64,000 nt of DNA, taken from assembly GCF_014202335.1 (NCBI RefSeq), contig NZ_JACHGP010000003.1, positions 62,001-126,000 on the forward strand. The letters run 5' to 3'. The notes under the pieces are model-generated. The model did no database searches. It was not told the origin of the DNA and saw only the letters and a program-made list of their open reading frames with translations. The translations under genes were made by a program, and so were the position numbers. Source of the DNA: Mycobacterium sp. AZCC_0083 (GTDB taxonomy: Bacteria; Actinomycetota; Actinomycetes; Mycobacteriales; Mycobacteriaceae). This document shows, piece after piece, positions 1 through 9,067 of the stretch (the first letter of the stretch is position 1; every line of letters starts with the position of its first letter).

Positions 1-1246
1 GTTGCGGGAGCGGCCCGCTGGGGGGCGGTGCCAGGGTCCCGGACGGCGCGTCAGTCGGCGTGCCCGCCGGCGGCGGGATGTAGTCCGGCCGCAGCCAGTC
101 CTCGCTGTAAGTGATTTCGTTGGGACGCGCACTGGCACCGACGAACGGGTTTAGCCCAAGCGGCGGGAAGTTGTATTGACGGTTCTTGATGATCGGCGCC
201 AGATACTGCGCGCACAGTTTCGCCGATTGTTCGGCGCCCATGCGTGATGCGGCCTGTATCGACGAGCACAGGAACTGGGTCGTATCGGCAAAGTTGTTGA
301 ACGCCAACGCACCGGAGAGGGCTCCCTGCGCGGGTTCGTAGATGTTGATGAAGTTCTGGAACGCCGTCGGGGCGATGTGCAGAGTCTGCTTGAGGTCATC
401 GAGGCTCTCGACGACTGCATTGGACACCGAGGCGAGTTTGTCCGAGGTGGTCCCTAGCGACTCACGGTTGTCGGCCACGAAACTCGTGAGGTCGCCGACC
501 AGGCCGTTCAGATCCTTGACGGCGTTCCCCACCTCGTCGGGGTCGTTGGCCAGCTGCCCCGTGACGTCCGCCAAGTTCCCGTTCAGTTGTTGTAGCAGGT
601 CGCTGCTGTCGTGCAGCGCCGACACCAGAACTGACAGGTTCTTGACCGTGCCGAACAGGTCGCTGCTGTGGTCGCCGAGCGCCGAAATCGCCTGCGACAG
701 TTTCAGGATGGTGTCACGGATGGTCGCACCCTGGCCGCGCAGATTGTCGGCCGCGGTGTTGACGAACGCCCCAAGCGTGCTGACGCCGCCCGGCTGGGTC
801 GGCTGCAGTGTCTGCGTCAATTTCTCAAGCTGTTCGCGGAGATCGTCCCATTCCACCGGGACCGCAGTGTGTTCCCGCGGGATCACCGCGTTGTTCTGCA
901 TCACCGGGCCGTCCGTGTACACGGGCGTCAGCTGGATGGCCCGAATCGTCACCAGTCTCGGGGACAGGGTCATCGCCTTGGCGTCTGCGGGCACCTTGTA
1001 TTTGCTGTCGTACCAGAAGGAGATCTTGACGCGATCTGGTTCCGCTTCGATCTTGTCGATCTTGCCGACGGGTACGCCGAGAATGACCACGTCGTCGCCG
1101 ACGTAGATCCCATAGCTGTTGTCGAAATATCCGACGACGTTCGTGTGGCCTACACCGCTTGCGGACCGCACTACCGCGACGACGCCGCCGATCAACACGA
1201 GCACCAGCCCCAAGGCGAGGCCGATTTTCACCGTACGGCTATTCAC
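1..1246 (-). CDS. mceD: MceD-family protein, mce operon 1 (3' end beyond window)
   Basis: Fourth Mce protein of an actinobacterial mce lipid-import system; Mce subunits form a hexameric periplasmic/cell-wall channel attached to the YrbE permease pair. The GTG start lies inside the stop of the upstream mceC (GTGA overlap, 1243-1246). An N-terminal membrane anchor is followed by an MlaD/MCE domain (around residues 35-115, including GIYVGDDVVILGVPVGKI) and a long helical region. The C-terminal part turns proline-rich (PPPAGTPTDAP) as the frame leaves the window without a stop. Operon order and the typical PVEWDDL segment after the MCE domain support the MceD assignment. Substrate unknown. Confidence 0.9.
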   Translation of the reverse strand, partial: MNSRTVKIGLALGLVLVLIGGVVAVVRSASGVGHTNVVGYFDNSYGIYVGDDVVILGVPVGKIDKIEAEPDRVKISFWYDSKYKVPADAKAMTLSPRLVTIRAIQLTPVYTDGPVMQNNAVIPREHTAVPVEWDDLREQLEKLTQTLQPTQPGGVSTLGAFVNTAADNLRGQGATIRDTILKLSQAISALGDHSSDLFGTVKNLSVLVSALHDSSDLLQQLNGNLADVTGQLANDPDEVGNAVKDLNGLVGDLTSFVADNRESLGTTSDKLASVSNAVVESLDDLKQTLHIAPTAFQNFINIYEPAQGALSGALAFNNFADTTQFLCSSIQAASRMGAEQSAKLCAQYLAPIIKNRQYNFPPLGLNPFVGASARPNEITYSEDWLRPDYIPPPAGTPTDAPSGTLAPPPSGPLPQ

Positions 1247-2634
1247 TGTCCATCACCTTCAGCTGGCTGATTGGGGCCGGGCGGCAGAGGAAGAGGCGCT
1301 GGCGGTGTGTTCGACGGCGTCTCCCCCGGCGCCGGTCGCGCGACCGGATCCGACGGCAACGGGATTCCAGGTCCCGGACCCACCGCGGGCGGTCCGGGTG
1401 GTGGCCCGCCCGGCGGTGGCGCCGCTGGCGGCTCACGGTAGGGATAGCAGCCGGTGGGGCCGGGCAGTGGCAAGCCAGGCGGACCGCACCCCGGATCGCC
1501 GGGATTGCCGGTGATGGCGTCCGGGATGGTCAGCCGCGGTTCGCCGCCCTGGCCAGTCCGCGGAAAGGGCACCGGCAGCGGCGGGGTTCCCGGCTGGCCG
1601 ACCTGCGGATCGGAATTCTGCGACGGCAACCGGGTGCTTGGATCCACGCCGAGGTCGGAGAAAGCCGCGTCGATGAACGGTTGCACGAACTGCCCGGGCA
1701 GCAGGTTGACGATGTAAGCCTTGAAGAACGGTCCCGACGCCACCGCCTCACCCAACCCACCCGCATAACCGTTGAGCCCTTTGATCGCCTTCTGTATTTG
1801 TCCCTTGCGGTTGTCGAGGATGGTTAGTACCCCGTTTAGCTTGTCCAAGGCGGGCTTTAGCGCTTGGCGGTTCTCGCCGATGAATCCCTTCAGCTGCTGT
1901 GCCGCCGCGGAGAGATTGTTCGCGATCTGGTCCAATGAGCCGCGTTCGCTTCTCAGTTGGACAAGCAGCGCGTTGGTGTTGGTGATGAGCTTGACCACCT
2001 CGTCGCTGCGCTCAGCCAGCACCTTGGTCGCCTTGTTGGCGTTGCTCAACAGGTCTCGCAGCTGACGGTCGCGTTCATCCAGCGTCTGGGAGAACTGAGA
2101 GACACCCTTCAGCGCAACCTTGAGAGCCGGTGGCGTACCAGAGAACTCGTTGGCAAGCACCGCCAGCGACTTCGACAACTGGTCGGTGTCCAACCCTTCG
2201 ATGGTCGACGACAGATCGCCCAGCGCATCAGGCAGCTGGTAGGCCGGGGTCGTCCGGTCCAGCGGTATTGGCCCAGTCAGCTGTCCCTCTCCGCGTGGCG
2301 TGACCTCCAGCAGCTTGCTGCCGAGCAGCGTCCGCAAGTTGACTGCCGCCTCGGTGCGGTCGCCGAGCCGGACGTCACTGTCGACCTTGAACTCGACGAG
2401 TACGCGCGTTCCGTCCAACGCGACACTGGTCACCTGACCGACCTTCAAACCGTGAACCTGAACGGGGTTCCCCGATGCCAAGCCGCCCGCCTCGGCGAAA
2501 TACGCCTGGTACTCCTTGCCACCGTTTATGAACGGCAAGCTGTTGGCGTTCAAGGCCACGAAAAGCAGACCGACCGCCACGACGATGCCGATGGCGCCGA
2601 CCTTTAGGGGATTGCGATCCGCGAAGGGTTTCAT
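1243..2634 (-). CDS. mceC: MceC-family protein, mce operon 1
   Basis: Third Mce subunit of the operon, 463 residues. The chosen ATG at 2634 overlaps the mceB stop (ATGA); the open frame extends 30 codons further upstream but that part lies inside mceB. It starts MKPFADRNPLKVG, has one transmembrane anchor (about residues 10-28), an MCE domain (LASGNPVQVHGLKVGQV), helical repeats, and a long Pro/Gly-rich C-terminal tail of about 100 residues. Such tails are common in mycobacterial MceC proteins. It is translationally coupled to both neighbours, so the operon appears to be made as one unit. The function in lipid uptake is inferred from the family. Confidence 0.92.
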   Translation of the reverse strand: MKPFADRNPLKVGAIGIVVAVGLLFVALNANSLPFINGGKEYQAYFAEAGGLASGNPVQVHGLKVGQVTSVALDGTRVLVEFKVDSDVRLGDRTEAAVNLRTLLGSKLLEVTPRGEGQLTGPIPLDRTTPAYQLPDALGDLSSTIEGLDTDQLSKSLAVLANEFSGTPPALKVALKGVSQFSQTLDERDRQLRDLLSNANKATKVLAERSDEVVKLITNTNALLVQLRSERGSLDQIANNLSAAAQQLKGFIGENRQALKPALDKLNGVLTILDNRKGQIQKAIKGLNGYAGGLGEAVASGPFFKAYIVNLLPGQFVQPFIDAAFSDLGVDPSTRLPSQNSDPQVGQPGTPPLPVPFPRTGQGGEPRLTIPDAITGNPGDPGCGPPGLPLPGPTGCYPYREPPAAPPPGGPPPGPPAVGPGPGIPLPSDPVARPAPGETPSNTPPAPLPLPPGPNQPAEGDGQ

Positions 2635-3659
2635 CGGGGCGCGCACCTCCCCGTGTCCTGACCGGCCACCTTTACGTACACCGGCTGTCCGCCTTTTCCA
2701 TTCAGTTTCAGCACCACCTCGCACAAATAGAAGCTGAAGAAATCGCCGTAAAGGCCCTGCCTTGCGAGCATTTGGTAGGCGTCGGGCAAGGTGTTGAGCA
2801 GGTTGTCAACAAATTCGTGATCGGCCATCACTTGTCCCGCGGTCCGATCGGCCTCGTGCACGACCTTCGTGAGCGGCGGCCGGGCCTGAGTCAATAGATC
2901 CGCGATCGACCCGGCAGCGGCATTGGCATACGCAACCCCGTTGCTGATGTCCTGTTTGCGGGCTTCGAGTCCGCTCACCAGTTCAGATAGAGAGTCAACT
3001 GCCTTGGCGAATTGGTCGCTTTGACCGCCAAGCGAGCCGAGCAGGGTGTTCAAATTGTTGATGACGTCACCAATTAGTTGATCCCGGTCGGCCAACGTAC
3101 TGGTCAGCGTGGCGGTCTGATTGAGAAATGATCCGATCGTCGCACCTTGACCCTGGAAGGCGGTGATCAGCTGACTGGTCAGCGTATTGATCTGGTCGGG
3201 GTTCAGCGCACGGTACAGCGGCCGCAAGCTGCCGATCAACGTGTCTAGGCTCAGCGCCGGCTCGGTCTGACTCAATGGGATGGTTCCGCCGGGATTGATC
3301 GTCTTCGATCCCCCGGCGCCCTCCTCCAGCGCCAGATATCGTCCGCCGATGAGGTCGTCGTAGCGGATGAGCGCTCGGTTGCCTTCGGTCAGCACGACCG
3401 ACTTGTCTGCTGAGAATTCGACGCGAACGGTGTCGTCGGGTTGGATGGTGATGCTTTTGACCTTGCCGACCTCAGCGCCAGCGATGCGTACGAAGTTTCC
3501 GCCCTTAAGCCCGGAGACATTCGAAAATACGGCGTTGTAGGTGTTCGAGTTTTCGAAGCGAATCTGGGCTATCACCATGAAGAGAAGTGCCATTGCCGAC
3601 AAGCACACCGTCATGTAGATGGCGAGACGCGTGAGAGTACCTTTCCTGGTTGCTCGCAT
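2631..3659 (-). CDS. mceB: MceB-family protein, mce operon 1
   Basis: Second Mce subunit, 342 residues, the usual size for MceB. It begins MRATRKGTLTRLAIYMTVCL, with a transmembrane helix to about residue 28, then an MCE domain with the motif LKGGNFVRIAGAEVGKV and the characteristic GGRYLALEEG loop, then an alpha-helical C-terminal half. It ends with a compact segment (FYLCEVVLKLNGKGGQPVYV) rather than a Pro-rich tail. Its stop overlaps the mceC start; 71 bp separate it from mceA upstream, the largest gap in the operon. That gap holds a short tandem duplication (cgtatcggtt twice, about 3701-3720). Confidence 0.92.
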   Translation of the reverse strand: MRATRKGTLTRLAIYMTVCLSAMALLFMVIAQIRFENSNTYNAVFSNVSGLKGGNFVRIAGAEVGKVKSITIQPDDTVRVEFSADKSVVLTEGNRALIRYDDLIGGRYLALEEGAGGSKTINPGGTIPLSQTEPALSLDTLIGSLRPLYRALNPDQINTLTSQLITAFQGQGATIGSFLNQTATLTSTLADRDQLIGDVINNLNTLLGSLGGQSDQFAKAVDSLSELVSGLEARKQDISNGVAYANAAAGSIADLLTQARPPLTKVVHEADRTAGQVMADHEFVDNLLNTLPDAYQMLARQGLYGDFFSFYLCEVVLKLNGKGGQPVYVKVAGQDTGRCAPR

Positions 3660-3730
3660 GTCTGCCTTTCGTCATCGCTTCGTCAGCGCTCGTAACGCTT
3701 CGTATCGGTTCGTATCGGTTCGCCAAAATC

Positions 3731-5305
3731 TCAAGGTGGCGGTGCAGTGTCCGCCGGTAGTTGTGAAGGCGGCGGTGCTGTCTCCGCCGGTAGTAATGAA
3801 GGCGGCGGTGCCGTGTCCGCCGGTAGCAGTAGTGAAGGTGGCGGTGCATTTTGTGGCGGTAGTGGGAGTGGCGGCGGTTCCGGTGTCGGCAGCGGAGTCG
3901 GTTGCGCCCCTGGGTACGCGGGGGTGAACGGCTCCGACCCTGCCGGCGCCGGGCCGACTTCCCGTGGCCTCCCGGGCGGAGGTGCCGGCGGCAGCCCTGG
4001 ATAGAGCGGCGTCCCGTCTGGGGCGTACCTAGGCGCACCGTAGGGTGGCGCTCCCGGGTATGGGACGGGACCGGGCGCCGGGCCTGATGGGTGGCGAATG
4101 CTCGGTGGTTCGGGTGTACCGCGGGTGGCGGGGAGGTAATTGGCGTAGCCCGGGAAGCCAATGCCCGGGTTTGGCCTCACGTCGATTCCAGTGCCATATC
4201 CGGAATTGGTAACCATGTACCGCACCGGCCAGTTCTGGGTGACGTCCGGCAACGAACCACAGCTGGGCGTTCCACCTGGGCCGCCCTTGATCCCGTTGAT
4301 CGGCAGATTATCCGGGTATCGATACGCGTCGTCGCCGAACAGTAGGGCGGCGTCCACGATTAGCGACTTTCCGTTGTGACCGCCAGCCTGATCGACGAAG
4401 TCATCGAGGGCCTTTTGCCCACCGACCAACATGCAAGTCAATTCGGGATTGTATTTCATCAGTAGGCGCGTCGTGGGCTCGAGCACGTTGATGGCGTGGG
4501 TCAGGTTGTCCTTATTCAGGCCGAGCAGTTGAATACCGCTGTTGGATAGCCCGACAACGTTCAGCAGCAGCGAATCAAGTTGCTTTGAATTGTCGGTGAT
4601 GGTCGTGCTCGTCGTGTTAAGCGCGTCCAGCACCTTCACTAGGTCCGGCGCTGCGCCGCTATAGGCATCCGCGAAACCCTTCACCGCGCGGAAGTCACTC
4701 CGAATCGTCTCGCTGCGAGGGTTAATCGCCATGAGGACTTGATTGGCATCGGTTATGGCATGGCCGAGAGCCTCACCCTTTCCGCGAAAGCCCTCACCCA
4801 ACGCTGAAAGCACTCCATTGAGCTTGGCAACGTCGACTTGGTTCAGTACCCCGACCAGGTTCTGGAATACCGTGTTGACTTCGATGCTCACGTTGCGCGA
4901 TTGCAGCACCGCCCCCGCAGCCAGCCGCGTCGGACTTGGGTCGCCGTGGGTGGACAGCTCCACGTACTTGGCACCAAACGCGGTGGGTGCGGCGATCTCG
5001 GCGTCGACATTCGCCGGGATGTACTTGAGCTGGTCCGAATACATCTCCAGCTGCAGTTTGGCGGTACTGTTCGGCTGGACCGCCAGCGACGAAACCCGGC
5101 CGACCTGGACGCCGCGAAATTTCACCTTCGCGAATGGCTCCATCACCAGACCTGCACGCTCTGACGTCACGGTTACAGGGGTGTACGACCTCAGGTTCTC
5201 GTTGAACGCACTGATCGTCACTATGAAGGCGACGACGGTGAAGACCACCAGGATCAGGGTCCACCACCCGGGATGCAGGCCGGCGCTCCGCCGTTTCGAT
5301 GGCAT
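3731..5305 (-). CDS. mceA: MceA-family protein with repetitive Pro-rich tail, mce operon 1
   Basis: First Mce subunit, 524 residues, starting 5 bp after yrbEB. Residues about 14-36 form the membrane anchor (GWWTLILVVFTVVAFIVTIS), then comes an MCE domain (ERAGLVMEPFAKVKFRGVQV). The region ending ATRGTPEPP is well conserved in MceA proteins. The last 120 residues are Pro/Ala-rich and finish in an imperfect tandem repeat of an 11-13-residue unit (TAPPPSLLPA-type, three copies). A tail this long and repetitive is unusual for MceA and may span the cell wall or simply be slippage-prone coding DNA. Confidence 0.92.
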   Translation of the reverse strand: MPSKRRSAGLHPGWWTLILVVFTVVAFIVTISAFNENLRSYTPVTVTSERAGLVMEPFAKVKFRGVQVGRVSSLAVQPNSTAKLQLEMYSDQLKYIPANVDAEIAAPTAFGAKYVELSTHGDPSPTRLAAGAVLQSRNVSIEVNTVFQNLVGVLNQVDVAKLNGVLSALGEGFRGKGEALGHAITDANQVLMAINPRSETIRSDFRAVKGFADAYSGAAPDLVKVLDALNTTSTTITDNSKQLDSLLLNVVGLSNSGIQLLGLNKDNLTHAINVLEPTTRLLMKYNPELTCMLVGGQKALDDFVDQAGGHNGKSLIVDAALLFGDDAYRYPDNLPINGIKGGPGGTPSCGSLPDVTQNWPVRYMVTNSGYGTGIDVRPNPGIGFPGYANYLPATRGTPEPPSIRHPSGPAPGPVPYPGAPPYGAPRYAPDGTPLYPGLPPAPPPGRPREVGPAPAGSEPFTPAYPGAQPTPLPTPEPPPLPLPPQNAPPPSLLLPADTAPPPSLLPAETAPPPSQLPADTAPPP

Positions 5306-5310
5306 CGCCG

Positions 5311-6162
5311 CTATCCCGACAGGTGAAATCCGCCGGAACGGCCGAACAGAGCCAGTCCCGTCATGAAGCCGACAACGAGCGTCACGGCCAACGACAAACG
5401 CACCGCACGACCGGTCGCCTCACCAACGCCAGCCGGCCCGCCCGAGGCGTTGTAGCCGTAGTAGACGTGGATCAGCATGACGACAATTGTTTGAAAAATC
5501 ACCTGTACAAATGTCGTGACCGAATCCATCGGCCTCAGATAAGTGTGGAAGTAGTGGTCGTAGCCACCGGCCGACTGACCCATAGCAAAGACAGTGAGAA
5601 CGTAACCAGCTATGAATGCTGCGACCATCCCAGTGCAATACAATGGGATCACGACGATCATGCCGGCTATCACTCGGGTGGCACCCAGATAAGCGACGGT
5701 GTCGATCCCAATCACTTCGAGCGCATCGATCTCTTCGTTGATGCGCATCGCGCCGAGTTGCGCGGTAATCCCAGCACCAACCGTGGAAATGATGCCCGCG
5801 ACACATATGAACGGAATGAGTAGGCGTGGGCTGGCATAAGCGGAGAAAAACCCAACCAGCCCCTCTATGCCGATGTTGCTCAATTGGTCGTAGCCGAAGA
5901 TGCTGACGATGGCGCCGCCGTTGGCAACGATGACGGTGATCACCGCGATGGAGCCCCCGATCAGAGCAATCGCGCCGACGCCCAAGGCCATTTGGATGAC
6001 CTGTCGCATCGTCTCCGTCCGGTATGTGGTGACAGCCAAACCGATATTGCGGAGGATTTTGGCGTAAAACGCGGTTTGTTCCCCGATGCGATTCCATCCG
6101 TCGATCCCGGACCGCACGTTGCGGGTTAGCCGCGGAAGTCGTGAGCTCGCTGGCTGGCTCAT
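5311..6162 (-). CDS. yrbEB: YrbEB-family ABC transporter permease, mce operon 1
   Basis: Integral membrane permease of the MlaE/YrbE family, 283 residues. The start ATG at 6162 overlaps the yrbEA stop (ATGA); the longer open frame upstream is a shadow of yrbEA. Five or six hydrophobic segments are visible, with the hallmark cytoplasmic loop GAMRINEEIDALEVIGID (about residues 130-150), the proposed ATPase-contact EExDAL motif. It pairs with YrbEA to form the inner-membrane part of the Mce importer. The ATPase (MceG/Mkl) is not in this window, as usual for mycobacteria, where one ATPase serves several operons. Confidence 0.93.
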   Translation of the reverse strand: MSQPASSRLPRLTRNVRSGIDGWNRIGEQTAFYAKILRNIGLAVTTYRTETMRQVIQMALGVGAIALIGGSIAVITVIVANGGAIVSIFGYDQLSNIGIEGLVGFFSAYASPRLLIPFICVAGIISTVGAGITAQLGAMRINEEIDALEVIGIDTVAYLGATRVIAGMIVVIPLYCTGMVAAFIAGYVLTVFAMGQSAGGYDHYFHTYLRPMDSVTTFVQVIFQTIVVMLIHVYYGYNASGGPAGVGEATGRAVRLSLAVTLVVGFMTGLALFGRSGGFHLSG

Positions 6163-6935
6163 CGCTTCACCGCATTGCCGACGGTAGTCAAAATAGTACT
6201 GAGCAAGAAGAGGGCCATAAAGGTGAAGACCACTGTCTCGTTGACGGCGTTGCCAACCCCCTGCGCGCCGCCTTTCACGTTGAGACCCTTGTAACAAGCA
6301 ATCAGACCGGCGGTTACACCGAAGATCAAAGCCTTGACGATTCCGATGATCAAGTCGGTAAGGCCGGTCAGCAACGTCAAGCTGGCCGCAAAGGAGCCGG
6401 GGCTCACTGCCTGGAAATAGACGGAGAACAGATATCCGGTAACCAGACCGACTACACACAGCAACGCGTACAGCAGTACTCCGTTGAGCGCGATCGCCGC
6501 CACTCTCGGCACCACCAACCGCTGCACTGGATCGATGCCCAATACCCGCATGGCGTCAATCTCTTCGCGGATGGTTCGCGAACCGAGGTCGGCGCACATG
6601 GCCGTGGCTGCGGCACCGCCGAGGACCAGAGTCGTGGCAATCGGCCCAGTCTGCGAGATCAAGGCGAGCGCCGCGCCCGCGCCGCTGAGATCGGCGGCTC
6701 CGATCTCCACCAACAGAACGTTGAACATGAAGACTGCGAGTACGCAGAAGGCGAGCGTCATCACGCATCCGGGCAACGTCGACACTCGAGCAACGAACCA
6801 GGTCTGGTCGATGAACTCCTGAAAGGCGAAACGCCTTCGGACTAGTGCTACCAGGGCGTCCGCCGACATCGCGAAGAAACCCCCGATTCCACGGACCGGC
6901 GTCGCTAATCGTTCTGTTGTGGCTGTTGCGATCAC
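6159..6935 (-). CDS. yrbEA: YrbEA-family ABC transporter permease, mce operon 1
   Basis: First gene of mce operon 1, a 258-residue MlaE/YrbE permease. I chose the GTG at 6935 (protein VIATATTERLATP...), which has a purine-rich AGAGAAG about 5 bases upstream and gives the family length; an in-frame ATG at 7028 would add 31 non-conserved residues. The diagnostic loop CADLGSRTIREEIDAMRV and the C-terminal GNAVNETVVFTFMALF are present. Compared with the yrbEA of the second operon in this window it is clearly divergent in its membrane segments, so the two operons probably handle different lipids. Confidence 0.9.
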   Translation of the reverse strand: MIATATTERLATPVRGIGGFFAMSADALVALVRRRFAFQEFIDQTWFVARVSTLPGCVMTLAFCVLAVFMFNVLLVEIGAADLSGAGAALALISQTGPIATTLVLGGAAATAMCADLGSRTIREEIDAMRVLGIDPVQRLVVPRVAAIALNGVLLYALLCVVGLVTGYLFSVYFQAVSPGSFAASLTLLTGLTDLIIGIVKALIFGVTAGLIACYKGLNVKGGAQGVGNAVNETVVFTFMALFLLSTILTTVGNAVKR

Positions 6936-7742
6936 TTTCGCTTCTCTTTGCGTCTGACGCTGGTCGGCATACCGGTGAACTCCCTTACGTAGGACGCCTC
7001 GGTCGCTTGTCCGATCGCGCCGCAACACCTGGGCTGGTCTTGCCGGTGCGCATTTAGATTCTGCATCGGATTAGAACCACGCTGTTTGTATCGTGCTCCC
7101 GCTGTGATGTCAAGCACTTCACGCACGCGCGGCTCCACTCGCGCAAGACCGGTGCGAGGGCCACCCGTCGAGGTTGCCACCGGCGGATGGCGGTCCGCTA
7201 CCGCCTGAGGCGGTTGCGACACGGCGGTTGCGCGAGGGTCTTGACGTCGCTCGAGGAGATTGTTATAGCTGAGAATCATTGCACCACTGCGGAATTGACT
7301 CATCTACCGCCGACATGTCGCCAGAAGCCGAGGACCGCTGTGGAAGGTGGTCGACGAGCCCAAGCCACTGCCCCTTCCAGTGCCTGCGGGGCGTGGATGG
7401 AGACTGGGAATTACCTTCGAGCGATTGCCCTCTCCACGGCATTCCGCCCGTCCGCTTTTGCCGGACCCCCGGTAGTCCACTTGTCGAAATCGTACCTAAT
7501 TCTTATCAGAAAACCTTGAACCCGCCTCACCTCGCGGCGGGTTCATCTATACTCCTCGCTCTGGACGGCCCCGACGTTCTCGCGCTCGACTGGCGGCAGC
7601 GTTCCGGCGCCGGTTGTAGCGCCCTCTTGAGCCAGGGCCTTGGCGGTGGCAAACGATGTGGCGCTGACATCTCTTGTGAGACTCGGTGGCGACGTTGTCG
7701 ATCCGCGACCCGACGCGGCCGTCGACTCTCGGATCCGAGCTT
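6936..7742. other. Leader region upstream of mce operon 1, no confident gene
   Basis: About 800 bp without a convincing coding sequence; the open frames here have no domain I recognise. It must contain the promoter of the leftward mce operon. A perfect 9-bp inverted repeat with 9-base loop (gaacccgcc / ggcgggttc) lies at 7518-7544 and could be a terminator for transcription arriving from the SDR operon, although no clear T-run follows on either strand. Confidence 0.5.
7518..7544. terminator. Inverted repeat, possible terminator between SDR operon and mce operon 1
   Basis: Perfect 9-bp stem (gaacccgcc/ggcgggttc) around a 9-base loop, downstream of the minus-strand catabolic operon and upstream of the mce operon. 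GC-rich, and without a U-tract, so an intrinsic terminator is only one reading; an operator is another. Confidence 0.35.
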
Positions 7743-7885
7743 CTACCTTAATTTCGCGAAATCGCCTGCGGCGGAGGTCGATCCGCGATCGAAGTAGCAG
7801 ATCACCTCGTCGGCACCGCGGGCCGCGCACATTTTCATACGTCGCCATGCGTCGGTGTGGGACGCGGTCGCCGAGTCGATGAACC
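7743..7885 (-). pseudogene. Possible 3' fragment of a luciferase-like monooxygenase gene
   Basis: Just downstream of the SDR stop, the minus strand continues open into a peptide that includes SHTDAWRRMKMCAARGADEV followed by ICYFD and then a stop. The GADEVICYF stretch resembles the C-terminal end of luciferase-like FMN monooxygenases (known pattern: D-A-G-x-D-E-V-I-C-x-F). No start or upstream domain is present, so if real it is a relic of a further operon gene. The match rests on about 15 residues and may be chance. Confidence 0.3.
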
Positions 7886-7903
7886 CGTGGACTGACCTCT
7901 GAG

Positions 7904-8647
7904 TCAGACCGAGTATCCGCCGTCGACCCGCAGGGTCTGGCCAGTGACGTAGGACGACCGGCGCCCGGCCAAAAACGCCACCACGTCGGCGAGCTCCTCC
8001 GCCGAGCCGAACCGTCGCATCGGAATCGCCCGCCGGGCCGCCTCGAGCGCCTGTTCGTGGTAGTCGCCGCTGTCGATCAGATCGTCCATCATCCCGGTCG
8101 CGATTACCCCGACGCCCACGCAGTTGGCGCGCACCCCGTTCTTGGCCTCCTCGGCGGCGATGGCCCGCACCAGTTGTTCGACGGCGCCCTTGGGCGCTGC
8201 GGACAGTAGGTCGCGGGTGGCATAGCGCAGCAGGGCGGTGGTCACCAGCGCGACGATCGAACCGTGGCAGGTCCGCACCCGCTCGATCGCAGGTTGCAGA
8301 AGGTTGAAGCATGCGCCGGCGTCCGCCAAGAGCTGATGGGAAAACTGCTGTGAGGTGAGTTGGGCCGTGTAACCCATCGGGATCGGTGGTCCGGCGGCAT
8401 AGACGACGGCGTCCAGTCTGGGCAGCGCGCGGACTAGGGCCGCCGTGGCCTCGGCGTCGGTGAGGTCGAGCTGATGCATCCACGCCTTGGCACCGACATC
8501 GCGCACGGCGTCCGCTGCGCGCTCGGCGGCCTCCGCGTTGTGCCGGTAGGTCAGCGCCACGTCGAAACCGTCCTGGGCCAGCGCCAGACAGATTGCTGAA
8601 CCGATACCCCCGCTGCCGCCGGCGACTAGCGCCAACTGTTCCGCCAT
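7904..8647 (-). CDS. SDR-family oxidoreductase with altered catalytic centre
   Basis: Short-chain dehydrogenase/reductase, 247 residues, last intact gene of the 11809-7904 operon. The N-terminal dinucleotide-binding motif is GGSGGIG (residues 10-16), and the C-terminal end VTGQTLRVDGGYSV is typical of the family. The active-site segment reads DLLSAAPKGAVEQ: the invariant Tyr of YxxxK is Ser149 before Lys153, and the position of the catalytic Ser is Thr136. It therefore either uses different chemistry or is a binding/structural homologue. The operon context suggests a 3-hydroxyacyl-CoA or related step. The start ATG is 3 bp after the upstream MaoC stop. Confidence 0.88.
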   Translation of the reverse strand: MAEQLALVAGGSGGIGSAICLALAQDGFDVALTYRHNAEAAERAADAVRDVGAKAWMHQLDLTDAEATAALVRALPRLDAVVYAAGPPIPMGYTAQLTSQQFSHQLLADAGACFNLLQPAIERVRTCHGSIVALVTTALLRYATRDLLSAAPKGAVEQLVRAIAAEEAKNGVRANCVGVGVIATGMMDDLIDSGDYHEQALEAARRAIPMRRFGSAEELADVVAFLAGRRSSYVTGQTLRVDGGYSV

Positions 8648-8650
8648 CTG

Positions 8651-9067
8651 CTACGCGAGCTCTCGCAGCCGGGCGTAGCCGGTCATCACCGGTTCACCGT
8701 TCTGATTGACCGTCGACACCTCCAGCTCGACCATGCGCGCCCCCTCCTGGTCTTCTACGGCGCTGACGGTGGCAGTCGCAGTCAGGGTGTCACCGGGCCA
8801 GACCTGGCGCTTGAAGCGCACTCCGAAACCGCTGAGCTCGCCGTCGTCGATCCAGTCGGTGATCACTTTGGCGGTCAGTCCCATGGTGAGCTGGCCGTGG
8901 GCGATGACGCTGGGGTAACCGGCCACTGTCGTGGCGTACACCTCGTCGGTGTGCAGCGGGTTGTAATCACCGGAAGCGCCTGCGTACATCACCAGCTGGG
9001 TTCGGGACAGTTCCTCCACCACGGGTATCTCGTGGCTGTCGCCGATCGTGAGTTCGGCGAGCTTCAT
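8651..9067 (-). CDS. MaoC-like (R)-hydratase/dehydratase
   Basis: Hot-dog-fold MaoC-like dehydratase, 138 residues. The hydratase-2 motif YAGASGDYNPLHTDEVYA (residues 28-45) contains the catalytic Asp34 and His39. Its start overlaps the stop of the neighbouring FAS1-type dehydratase by 4 bp (ATGA, 9064-9067). Small MaoC proteins of this kind usually act as one half of a heterodimer with a partner bearing a degenerate hot-dog domain, as in steroid side-chain hydratases; the neighbour fits that partner role. Predicted reaction: hydration of a 2-enoyl-CoA. Confidence 0.88.
   Translation of the reverse strand: MKLAELTIGDSHEIPVVEELSRTQLVMYAGASGDYNPLHTDEVYATTVAGYPSVIAHGQLTMGLTAKVITDWIDDGELSGFGVRFKRQVWPGDTLTATATVSAVEDQEGARMVELEVSTVNQNGEPVMTGYARLRELA

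Noticed and set aside
7111..7120. caagcacttc, similar to the CAAGnnCTTG core of the KstR2 operator
   Set aside because: One mismatch in a 10-bp core and no second copy before the nearby catabolic operon; likely chance.
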